Assembly (NCBI GenBank): GCA_001179505.1
Contig: CDMY01000581.1
Span: forward strand, 8,726 to 72,725
Source: Vitrella brassicaformis
Lineage: Eukaryota > Sar > Vitrellaceae
Direction: 5' to 3'
DNA length: 64,000 nt
The notes beneath the pieces were generated by a model. It saw nothing but the letters and a program-made list of their open reading frames with translations, did no database searches and was not told where the DNA came from. The translations under genes and the position numbers were made by a program. Below are positions 32,822-42,888 of this stretch, piece by piece (within the stretch, counting starts at the first letter, position 1; every line of letters starts with the position of its first letter).

Positions 32822-34126
32822 TCACTGCTCCACCGCGGTCTTGCCAAACTGCACGTGTTTCTCCTGTTCATCGCAATAAAACGGGCAGACACATGCACGT
32901 CCACACGCATTGTCCTCCAAATTCGCCCCTCTCAGCTCCATAGCCCTTCTCTTTGCGATTGCCTTTTTGAGAGCGCCATCGTATCCCTCCTCGTCGTCCT
33001 CCACGCAAAATGCCTGTGTTCCCCTGCGGCCGTTCTCCTGCCATTGCGCCACCCACGCCTCACGCACATACCCCTCTGGATTCGCTGGCCGGTAGTATAC
33101 ACCCCTCACCTGACAGACACCACACGCACACACATACGCCGACGCACACACAGCCATCTCTCTGCTCGTGTCTACATACGCCGGATTGATGCTCTTCGTT
33201 TGTGTGGCGCCGGTCCCCTCCGTCCGTCTGCAGTCCACATTCTCGCATCCATTCATGCCTCTGCTCCTCTGCGAGGGCCTGACGGCGCCACACCAGGGGA
33301 GATCTTATCACGCTCACCACCCGTGTCACCCCACCACCTACCTTGGCCTTGTCGAATCCATGCTGTTGCTGCGTGAAGTAGCGCTGCTGACTGTCGTCGT
33401 GTGGATGCCTGGCACACCACCGACGCTGGTACTGATGCCAGGCCACACCGGGCACCGCGGACTGGTACTCCGACACGCGAATGTTGGTCTTGTTGAGGTC
33501 TATGATGCCCGTCGTGGGGAACGAGGGCTTCGATGCATACTGCTCAGTGAGGTGGTCCAGCTTGTCCAGGGGAGGCAACACTGCACAAACCACATCATCC
33601 TGGGCGATGCCGTCCCCCCTTTGCTGACGTGTTTGTGCCATCTCACCTCCTTCCTTGCGGAGTCGCGCGTTGCTCTCGCGGCCGAGGCGACGCTTGAGTG
33701 CCTTGTCAATGGGACGCCTGACCTTGCCTTAGGGACACACCACATCATACCAAGAAAATGCATTCCCTTTTTGTGTGAGTGGGCCGCTGCATCGACAGAT
33801 CTCGCTGCAGTACCTGTGTTGCGGGCGATCTCGAACCTGCGGTCGCGGCCGAGGCGACGCTTGATGGCCTGAACCATCCATCCATCCATCCGCAACACAG
33901 CACCATTGATTTGATGGCATCTGCTGCCGTTTTCACCCACCTTCAGTCGTGTGAATAGGTCCTCGTCGTCTGAGTCGTGGGGTCGGAAGATACGATCGAG
34001 CATCGCCGCAACATCTGCCTCCGGATCGCCCTTATCGCCCCGCCCACCTGCACCCTTCCCGGCATCTGGTGGTTCGGGCGAGGAGTCAGACAGTGCGATG
34101 TCAAAGTCACGGCCGATACGCGCCAT
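32822..34126 (-). CDS. AP2-domain protein (ApiAP2-like) with two AP2 modules
   Basis: The gene encodes a likely DNA-binding protein of the AP2 type, the main transcription-factor family of apicomplexans and chromerids. The N-terminus (MARIGRDFDIALSDSSPEPP) is acidic and disordered. Two short basic exons (AIKRRLGRDRRFEIAR and ALKRRLGRESNARLRKE) look duplicated. The first AP2-like module reads SAVPGVAWHQYQRRWCARHP and, later, YFTQQQHGFDKAK. The second reads VRGVYYRPANPEGYVREAWV, AQWQENGRRGTQAF and DGALKKAIAKRRAMEL, with the expected Trp, Gly and helix positions. The C-terminal exon is Cys-rich (CGRACVCPFYC) and ends GKTAVEQ. It is divergent from the Toprim-like gene, with 120 bp between start codons. 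Confidence 0.78.
33676..33864. repeat. Duplicated exon segment in the AP2 gene
   Basis: A 22-bp exact match occurs at 33676-33697 and 33843-33864. On the minus strand both copies encode a KRRLGR motif at matching positions of two successive exons, which suggests a tandem exon duplication of about 167 bp. Confidence 0.7.
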
Positions 34127-34246
34127 TGTGTCTGCCTCTACGTCAAGAACTCACACAAAGAACGGGCCACAAGGTAAATTCGCCCGATATGTTTCACGGA
34201 ATATCATCCGGGTGCTACCTTGTCTCGCAAACAAGCGCTGGAGGCG

Positions 34247-37200
34247 ATGCTGACGGAAGACGATGACGCCGGGCTCTATGAGAGCCTTCAGCCAGATGAC
34301 GGGGGCACGCAGAGGGCCGGACTCCCTTGCATCCACTCCTTGAGCGACCTCAGACGACATCTGCCGGGCATGATGCTCAACGCCTTTGAAGGTGCCAGCC
34401 ATGATCTGCGCGACGCCGCTCAGAAAAAGCTGCAGACTCTGGTGGATGCGGCAAACGAGGGCAAGACGGTGGGCCGGATCAAAGGCGTCAAAGAGTACCT
34501 GGCCCTCTGCTGCAAGAATCTGAGGTACGAGCATTCGCATAGACCAGCCCAGCGTGGATGCCCGTCTGCCCGTCACCCTGGTTCTGTGTGCGGTTGTGCA
34601 GGTGTGATGATATCGCGAAGGCTGTTGCGTCCGTGGATTGGAGGGGATATGATAGGGCATATCTATGGGATGCCGCCTTCGGACACTTCTACCTCAGTGG
34701 CAAGAAGGTCAAGTATGCGCAGGAGCGAAAGTGGCACACGACAAAGGATGTCTGGCGTCCCCATCAGATGGTATGCCGACCTTAACAAGGCGACACCACA
34801 CCACACGATGGGTGCCTCTGGTATGTCTGGTGACGGTGCAGGCTGAGCTGGCGGAACTCGTGGAGGAAGAGGGCAAGAAGAAGAACGACGACCGCCTCGC
34901 ACAGCCATTTCGTGGCCTGCAGGAGCGCTTCACCTTCGACGGTCCTGACCTGCGTGCGAGGCTCGCTGACCTGTGTGACTCACGTGACGCGCTACTGAAG
35001 CCGTGTGAAGAGCAGGGTAAGCATCCATGCGACGGCACTCGTGTCTGCTCGTGAGGGATGTCCAAGTCCGCTGCATTTGTGTGTGAATGTCTTCAGGTCG
35101 TGCGACGGCGAAGCGTCGAATCTGTGATTTGATTGTGGTCGCTGCCATCGTCCTGGGCACGGGGGCGCTACCTCTGGGCCTCGATCCGTATGACGAGCAG
35201 CTATCCGAATGGGCCGCACACTTCCTCACGGCATTCGCCCAGCAGCCCCTCCACAATGCTGCAGACACCCCCGTCGCTTGTGGCAGTGCAGACGTCCACA
35301 TGCCGTCCGCCGAGACCTCTGATGCCAAGCGGTCACGGGAAGCTGACAAGACCAGTGAGGGAGGCCGCCCGAAGAGACGGAAGGCGCGAGAGGCCTCGTA
35401 CCCTGTCGAGGTGCGGATGACGGACAGACCATCAGAGTTCTTCCCTCTCGGATCACTTTCCTCCTCGCACAGGACCTCGACGATGAGATCGGTGACCCCG
35501 ACTTCGAAGAAGAGAGTGGCGGTGAGGGATCAGGAGATGAGGGGACGCTTGGCGGTGAGGGCTTCAACACACACAAGCCCACCTGGGTCATGTCACATGT
35601 ATCAGCCCAACTCTCTTTTCTCTGTCTGTGGTATGTTTACAGGGCATGAGTCAGGCACTGACCCAACAGCGATTCCACACAAACTCCGAGCTGCACTCTA
35701 CGGTACGAAGTGAATGCATGCGCAAGGTTTCATGAATGTACATGTATGTGTGTGTGTGTGTATGTGTGTGTGTGTGTGTGTGTGCGTCGCTTCTCGGTGC
35801 GTGTAGACATGTGGATCATGCACATGATAGCGGTGACTCCGGGAGATTTCGATAAGCGCGCGGCAGACTATACGATCCAGACACATCTTCCTCACTTCAA
35901 GCACAAGACCATCCGTGGCTAGCAGCACAGCGCCTTTGAAGACGGTACCCACCGACACCGGCCCTTCCATCAAAGGTCCCACACAGCACACCTACGCTCA
36001 CTTCAAGTCGTCTCGCTATCGTTCAGGCGTGACCAAATACGCGGGGGCCACACTGCACCAGCTGGGGTTCAAGCGTCGGGCTCATGGGTGGATATGGTCG
36101 AACACCCTCGTGGTCTTCCCGGAGGATTCTGGCAAGCTCACCAGCCTTGCTGGAGGAGATGGACATCCGGTGACGTCTGATATGGCAACAGGTCAGTGGT
36201 CACCCCTTGTCTGTACAGTGATCGCATACTCAGCTGTGTCGTTGCGATTCACCTGTTTCAGGTGATGTGTCATTCGTGCGGTCAGACGGCCGCAACTGGG
36301 AGCTGCACGGTCGCCCGTGTCTGGTGGCAGTTGTGGAAACGCAGCACTGCGCGGAGGTGGTGTGTCGCATGCAGATCTTTACCGTCGTCGTTGCAAGTGA
36401 GCTGACGCCCCTCATGCATTAAGGAGTGATTGGTTGAATGTTTGTGTGTGGATGACATTCAGCAAGTGGCACAGCCAGCTGGGCTGTGATTGATCTTCTC
36501 AGGAAAGTGGCCCGCAAAGCTCAGCTCGTGGTGAGTGCAATCGAGCAGATGGATGACAGCGGTAGAGTGCCCTTTCTGGCCTCCTTGTGTGTAGGTGTTC
36601 CATTTTGGGGACCGGAACAAGGAGGGCATCGATATCGCGGCGAGGATCGCTGCTGAGCTGGCGGATCTGCACGTACCCTTCTTCTGGCTGGGGATCACTC
36701 GCAAACAGGCCGAGTCTCCGTGGCGCATAGTAGGCACGACAAGCAGATGGTATACGCTGTGTGTATGTGCATTGCATCTGTGTGCAGAAGCGTCGGCTGG
36801 TCAATTCGCCGCTCAGCGAAAGGGACAGAAAGGCGATCGAGAGCCGGCTGAAGAAACGTGCCGGTCCAGTGGCTGAGAACATGAGTGTCATCACGAGGCG
36901 AAAGCTTCAGCAAGAGGACACTCAGGTCAGGGCAGAGTTGAGATGTAGAGGTGTTTCCCACGTGGCTGAGTGAACATCGCTTGTCAGGTGTGGCCATTCT
37001 TGGCACACCAATTGCAGGGCATGCTGGACTCAGGCGAGAAGACGAAGCTGAATGTAAGCCATTCTGTCGCGATCACGACACAGACAGGCAACAGCATTTG
37101 TACATTTATGTGTCAGACGGTGCTAGACGCGGTGCCCATTGAGGAGCTCACTCCTTTTTTTGCCAAGATTGTGGAAAAGCGACTCATCGCGGCTCGTAAG

Positions 37201-37437
37201 ACATCTAGCACACACACCAGCATCTGTGTGATCCGGCTATGGTGTTAGTGTGATTCATTGACAGGAAAAGGTGTGCAGCTTGATGCGGGCAGACCCGCAT
37301 TGTCCGCGGTCCCGCAGCAAGTGAGGCGACTCTTGGTCGGCATCCTAGAGGACCCCAAGGCGGCTGAGCACGCCACAAAGATCCTCGAAAGCCATGATGT
37401 GCTTGATCATTTTGGGCTACCAAGACCCCCAGCATAG
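34247..37437 (+). CDS. Unrecognised protein with a Toprim-like (Spo11/DUF2399-like) segment
   Basis: About thirteen exons give a protein from MLTEDDDAGLYESLQPDDGG to HFGLPRPPA. The N-terminal half is helical and charged (DLRDAAQKKLQTLVDAANEG, VDWRGYDRAYLWDAAFGHFY, GLQERFTFDGPDLRARLADL). A basic, nuclear-signal-like stretch (GGRPKRRKARE) and an acidic exon (DLDDEIGDPDFEEESGGEGS) follow. The C-terminal half contains TKYAGATLHQLGFKRRAHGW, PCLVAVVETQHCAEVV, VVATSGTASWAVIDLLRKVA and VVFHFGDRNKEGIDIAARIA. That order (Glu after a beta strand, SG.xS helix, then GD....G.xIA) resembles the Toprim fold of Spo11/TopoVI-A and of DUF2399-type proteins. The second acidic residue of the Toprim DxD is Asn here (DRN). 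I could not find a catalytic Tyr module. The family call is inference; the splice chain is moderately supported. Confidence 0.6.
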
Positions 37438-38261
37438 ACACCCCGAACCATACCAACAACACATTCATCGAGTTCGTCACTCTGGTGCGCGTGAGGCAGG
37501 GAGGGAGGGAGGGAGGGAAGGAGTGAGACCGCACCGCAGCCTAGCAATGTGTGACCACATCTGTCTCTCTTCTCTCTCTGTCTGTGGGGTGTGTGTGTGT
37601 GCAGGAGGTTGAGCTGGACGAGGGCGGTGCCAGTGATGATGCATCTCAGAGGCTGTGTCGCATACCCGCCTGCTGCTGCGCGGCGACATATCGCCTGCGG
37701 CCTCTGTTCAATGCGTCGGCCCTCACGCACCTCCACCACCACAACGGCCGCAACAAGAGCAGTAGCGGCCAAGAGAGGCAGCAGCCCGTACATACGGACA
37801 GCTGAGTGATAAGTAGGGCTGGTTAGTCGCTGCCTGCCTGCATCTTAAGATATCATGTCAAGGGGACGACAGACAGAGAGAGAGGCTTGTTGCAAGTGAA
37901 AGGAAGCATTAGAGTGCTTTATCAGTGAGTGCCTCACAGACAGAGATGGTCTTCTGTGTTGAGTCCTGCGTGTGTTCCGTGCTTTTCATCCTCCCGTTGT
38001 GTCCTTGGGCTCGACGTTGTTTGTTTGGGCTCTTCCAAGCTCGAAGGGCCGTCCAAACCGCGTCATGGCCAGAGGGGACAACGTGGGATGAAGAGCATGA
38101 TACCATTGCCAACCAAGTGTAAACGGAAGACTCAGGAGATTGACGACCGATTATCATTCATTATCGTATGTACACACAACACAGTCAGTGTCCCTGTGTG
38201 TGTATCGGTCCTCACATCACAGACAGCTTTATCATGCCATGCATCATATATGCTGGCTCAT
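37438..38261. other. Intergenic region with an ambiguous exon-like stretch
   Basis: A good plus-strand acceptor (a TG run ending GTGTGCAG) near 37605 precedes an open frame EVELDEGGASDDASQRL that stops near 37805. It could be a further 3' exon of the Toprim-like gene if the TAG at 37435 is spliced out. On the minus strand the same DNA encodes a signal-peptide-like start (MYGLLPLLAATALVAAVVVV) with no convincing donor. Neither is called. The remainder up to 38261 shows nothing. Confidence 0.3.
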
Positions 38262-40250
38262 CTATCTCTGCACAAGAGCTCTGTGCAGCTGCTGGGCCAT
38301 CCACTGCTCGGCCGTGAACGACACATCCATCGTCTTCTTGCCTGACACACAACACACACAACACACACGAGACACATGAGGCGCACACAGTAAGTAGCAC
38401 ACATGAGGGTTCACGGTCACCTTGCAAAATTCTGAATGCCTCACGGTAGGTCAGCAGTGCCAGGTACTCACTCATCTTGACGCGCTGCAGAAGGCACAAA
38501 CAACGCGACAACACTCCATGCGGCCAATCAGCGCCTTTTGATTTCCATCAAAGCTTTGTTTACCATTGCATTCACGGCTGCCGTGTCCATGTTTGTCGCA
38601 TCTTTGCCATCCGTGTCTCTCTCACCCCACCACACCACCGCCCTCCTGCTCACATCGACCTCGCCCGTGCTGCCTGCACTCTTCTCGAGCCGCTTCCGCC
38701 GCTTGGCCACTCGCTTGACGGCTTTGGTCAGCTGCGGGTCCTTCTCGTACTGCGAGTTGGCCATGATGCCCGTCAAGGTCTGCTCCCATATCGCCCACAC
38801 ACCACGCCACGCCTGCATAGTGGGTGGCGACACACAGAACGAAACCGACACAATCCCATCACATGGCCCGCAACTTCACTCCGCCTGCCTACCTCAAGTG
38901 CGGTAAGCATGGGTGTCTCGTCGATAAGTTTCCGGTGCAGCAGCCGAGACAGCTCGATCACCTCCTTGGGCGGGGTGTTGGGCAGGGTGCCTGGCGGAGG
39001 GGCGGGGGGCAGTACAACGCCATCAGCTGAGGGAGATGTGATGTTGTGTGGGTTGGCGGGCGCGTGCAGCTCTATCGGCACTGTCCGCCACGACCTGTCC
39101 CACTTGGGGTGGAACCTAGCAATGAATACAACACACAGACAGGTAGATATAATGAATGGTGTCTCTATGTTGTCTGTCTGGGTGTGGTGTGGGTCGCGGT
39201 GCTCACTCACTTTGCCAGCCGCTCAGCGGTGCCGATTCGGCAGCTCCATGACATCTCGTGTCTTGGGGGCGACGTGTACCCATAGACCGTCAGCAGATGG
39301 GCGTTGGAGTGAGGCCCATACCACCCCAGCAGCTCCTCACCCGCAGCCACGTCACGGGTGGCCCGCACCCTCATTACATCGATGTCACGTATGAACTCCC
39401 AGAGGACATTCTGCCTCGCCAGCCCATAGTCGTTGAGGAAGTCTATCACCGGGATCATTACCAGCTCGCCGTCCACCATGAAGCTGCGGGAAGAGTGAAG
39501 CGCCACTGACTTGAAGAAGCTCTCCAGGAGGAAGCTGTCGCCCAGTAGGGAGCGGTCCGTGTCAGATACGACTCTGTTGTAGGAATCCAAGACGCCGCGC
39601 CTAAGCGTCGCCGCCCACTCGCCCTCGGGCGACCTCGATAGGTGAGTCGTCAATAGTGTCTCGTTGCCATCCTCCACAGTGAAAGGGACGGCCGGCGTGT
39701 CAAGTGCCCGCAGATCCTTCAGCCAGACCTTCAGCCGCTCACACGGGGAGACGAGAGGGACAGCAGATGACGGCGGTGGTCTCTGTGTGGATGATGATAT
39801 CGATGGTCTCCCACCTGTCCTGCACCCGCCGCTCAGCGCGTACGTGAGGAAGGCAATCACCACAGTCACCGGTCCCAGAGGCATCCTGTCGCCATCCCTC
39901 GCCACAGCAGCAGCGAGGGACGACTGCTGGGCAAGCCGGCTGACCGTCAGCATGAGCTTCTTGGGCACCTCGATGACCGTCGTCCCCTTCGCGAGAGGCG
40001 CAGTGGTGCGGAGGCCGCGCTCCTGCGTGCTGCTTGGTGGTGTGATCTCCACATCTGGGTGCAGATAGCCATCGTTGTCCATGAGCAAGCCGCGGAAAGG
40101 GCCGATGTCATGCGGATCATACGGCTCTGACGCATCACTGTCGATGGCACGAAAGGAGGCGAAGACCCAGTCGACAGCGTCCCGCCATTGGTGAGCGGCC
40201 AGGGCAGCCAGCACAACCACACTCACGAGGAATGAGGTCGGCAGCTTCAT
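38262..40250 (-). CDS. SET-domain methyltransferase, RLSMT/SETD-type, membrane-anchored
   Basis: The protein belongs to the group of plant Rubisco large-subunit methyltransferase and SETD3/SETD6. It begins MKLPTSFLVSVVVLAALAAH, a signal anchor or signal peptide. A SET-N region follows (GLRTTAPLAKGTTVIEVPKK), then an inserted helical region. The catalytic motifs are VMIPVIDFLNDYG-like (ELVMIPVIDFLNDYG), where this group usually has DFLNH, and AGEELLGWYGPHSNAHLLT followed by YGY. The substrate-binding helical domain continues through the exons ending in VNAM. A 70-nt intron then joins RVKMSEYLALLTYREAFRIL and a last exon GKKTMDVSFTAEQWMAQQLH, with a TAG at 38262-38264. The target lysine protein is unknown. 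The gene is head-to-head with the MDR dehydrogenase (79 bp between start codons). Confidence 0.8.
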
Positions 40251-40329
40251 CCTCCGAACTCAACGATTAACGGCCGGCGTCTGCGAGCTTGGTGCAGACC
40301 CTTTTTCAGACTCGTATCGTATTCCAGGG

Positions 40330-41957
40330 ATGAAGCCTGCGGAGATGATGGACGGGTGGATTCTGCCTGGTGACGGGTGAGTGAGTCGGACACAATAAAG
40401 AAACACACACGGTGGACGGCCGGATGAATGGATGCATTTCCATATATGCCTGAAGGACGGCTGTGGTGCGGCAGTTCCCCATTCCAAAGGCAGGTCACGG
40501 GCAGGTCGTCATCAAAGGTCAGTCACTGTGCACACAAAGGCTTGTATGCCATTCATGTGTGTGTAGATGTGTTGCTTGGTTTGGCCAGTGATGGCGTCCA
40601 CCATTTCGGAGACAGACATCCGCGCCATCTACCGACAACACCTCGGCACCGGAGCTGAGAAATATCGCAATGTCATCGCGGGGGTGAGCAAAGGACGTGT
40701 GGCGATCATCCACCCGACCCACCCAATTGTGGTGTGTGTGCATCTTCCTTCCCTTTTTTGATTGGCATGCAGCACGAGCCAGCCGGTATAGTGTACTCTG
40801 TGGGTGCTGGCTGCCGTCGGCTCAGGGAGGGCGACCGTGTGTGTGTCTACGACGCCAGCCGGTGCGGCCAGTGTGGCGACTGCAGGCGGGGCTATGCCAT
40901 CAGCTGCCCAGCCGACTCGAGAGCGGCGTACGGCTGGCAGAGGGACGGAGGGATGGCGCAATACATGCTCGCTGAAGAAAGGGTCTGTCAGTGAGCGGAG
41001 CGATTGGATTAATCGACCCCCTCCCCTCTCTGCGTGTTTGTACTGTTTTCCACTGCAGGACTGCCTGTTGCTTCCCGAGTCTGTGAGCTATGTGGACGGT
41101 GCCTGTGTGGCGTGTTGCTTTGGCACCTGCTACGAGGCGGTCAGGAGGCTGGACGTGTCGGGCGATGATCGATGCCTGGTCGTTGGCTTAGGACCGATGG
41201 GTCTCGCCACATGCATGCTCGGTCGGTCGGTACTCACCAGCCACCCCACGACAGACAGACAACACATTCTCACACAACACAACACACGTGTGTATGTGTC
41301 ATTGTGTGTGTGCCCCTCTTGTGGCTGTCACAGCACGAGCGCGTGGCGCCTCCTTCCTTGTGGGTGTGGACGTCAATCCTGCGCGGGCGACCCAGTGCAG
41401 TCAGCTGAACCTCGCTGACCTGGTGCTGGACGCAGAGGGCGGCGAGGAGGGGCGGCAGCGGTGCCTCCGGGCTGTCATGGAGGTCACCGAGGGCATGGGA
41501 TGCGAGAAGACCATCGACACATCCGGACATCCTGACGGAAGGCTGCTCGCACTGCAGGTCGGTCCGTCAGCTCATCCACCCACCTTGCCCACTCACCCAC
41601 TCAGTGCACAGCACAGCACATGGCATGGGCATATACCTCGACGGTCTGGCTGTCGTGCGGTGCCGTGATATGCAGGCTACGCGTCGGTTCGGGTCGGTGG
41701 CGTTGGTGGGCGAGGGCAACCACATGACCTTCCAGCCCTCAAACGACCTGCTGCACAAGCACATCGCCATCCACGGGGTGTGGGTATCGTCATACGCCAA
41801 CATGGAGGCCCTGCTCGAGAGGCTGGACCGGTGGCGGATGCATCCTGAGAAGATCGTCACGCACTATTTCGCCCTGGCTGACGCGGCACAGGCGTACGAG
41901 ACGGTGGACAAGGGCAACTGTGGAAAGGTGGCCGTCATCACCTCGGATGAAGAATGA
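40330..41957 (+). CDS. Zinc-type medium-chain dehydrogenase (alcohol dehydrogenase-like)
   Basis: This is an MDR-superfamily NAD(P)-dependent oxidoreductase. The ATG at 40330 gives [16 protein letters not shown], which splices to [20 protein letters not shown], the N-terminal GroES-like fold. Next is [18 protein letters not shown], at the place of the usual catalytic Cys-Gly-x-Asp; here SETD replaces CGTD, so the first catalytic zinc ligand is missing. [11 protein letters not shown] is the GHE-type motif. The structural zinc cysteines are kept in [15 protein letters not shown]. The Rossmann motif reads [15 protein letters not shown] and the cofactor site VGVDVNPAR. The protein ends [14 protein letters not shown]. 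The missing catalytic Cys makes classical alcohol oxidation doubtful. The substrate is unknown. Confidence 0.85.
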
Positions 41958-42888
41958 CAGACAGATATTGGTACGCGGGCGGCGTGTACGTGTGTGTATG
42001 TGGATGTGGCGAGCACTCTCAGACGTAACTGTGTAGGTAGGTGTGTCGAGTCTGTATATCGTTCTGTACGTCTGTCTGTCTGTCAGTCAGTGGATTATTT
42101 TCTGTGAATGTTTTTCTTTTATGGCCAGCGGGATTTATTTGTCCAGTGCGTGTGGACGAGATCAGGAAATGGATGGATGGATGGATGGATGGATGACGTG
42201 AAGAGCCTTTCGTCTGTACAGGCGTTGAATCGGGCACCACGCACATATGCACATGTCACGCGAGCCACGCCCCCCCCCCCNNNNNNNNNNNNNNNNNNNN
42301 NNNNNNNNNNNNNNNNNNNNNNNNNNNNNNNNNNNNNNNNNNNNNNNNNNNNNNNNNNNNNNNNNNNNNNNNNNNNNNNNNNNNNNNNNNNNNNNNNNNN
42401 NNNNNNNNNNNNNNNNNNNNNNNNNNNNNNNNNNNNNNNNNNNNNNNNNNNNNNNNNNNNNNNNNNNNNNNNNNNNNNNNNNNNNNNNNNNNNNNNNNNN
42501 NNNNNNNNNNNNNNNNNNNNNNNNNNNNNNNNNNNNNNNNNNNNNNNNNNNNNNNNNNNNNNNNNNNNNNNNNNNNNNNNCCCCTCCCCCCCCATATGTA
42601 CAGCAACTCTAGCAACAGTCAGCCAGCCAGGCAGGCACCTACCTTCCGAACGGCCCCAGACAGACAGACAGACAGATGACATCCACCCCCACACGCTTGC
42701 AGCAGATCTGCTATCTATCGACCTGGCCGCGATGCTGCATGCCTTCCTTCCCTCCCGAAGGACCCACCACCTTTGCAAGCCACCCTTGCTGCACTCAGAC
42801 TGCACCCGGCCATCCCACCCGTCCAGCAGGCTAGCTAGCTACGTGTTTGCTGGCTGCGCTATATATCGTGAGTGCTACAGTCAGTGAG
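41958..42888. other. Intergenic region with assembly gap (300 N, 42281-42580)
   Basis: The gap is exactly 300 N and is flanked on both sides by C homopolymer (10 C on the left, CCCCTCCCCCCCC on the right), so the assembly broke at a poly-C tract. The rest holds an ATGG tetranucleotide run (near 42172-42195) and a CAGA run. No coding exon was seen between the MDR gene and the 3' end of the next gene. Frames that run through the N block are artefacts. Confidence 0.9.

Noticed and set aside
37407-37793. Minus frame beginning MYGLLPLLAATALVAAVVVV
   Set aside because: Looks like a secretory signal but has no convincing splice donor, and the opposite strand has a stronger acceptor over the same bases.
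42108-42887. Long open frames on both strands through the N block
   Set aside because: They exist only because the 300 N are read as open codons.
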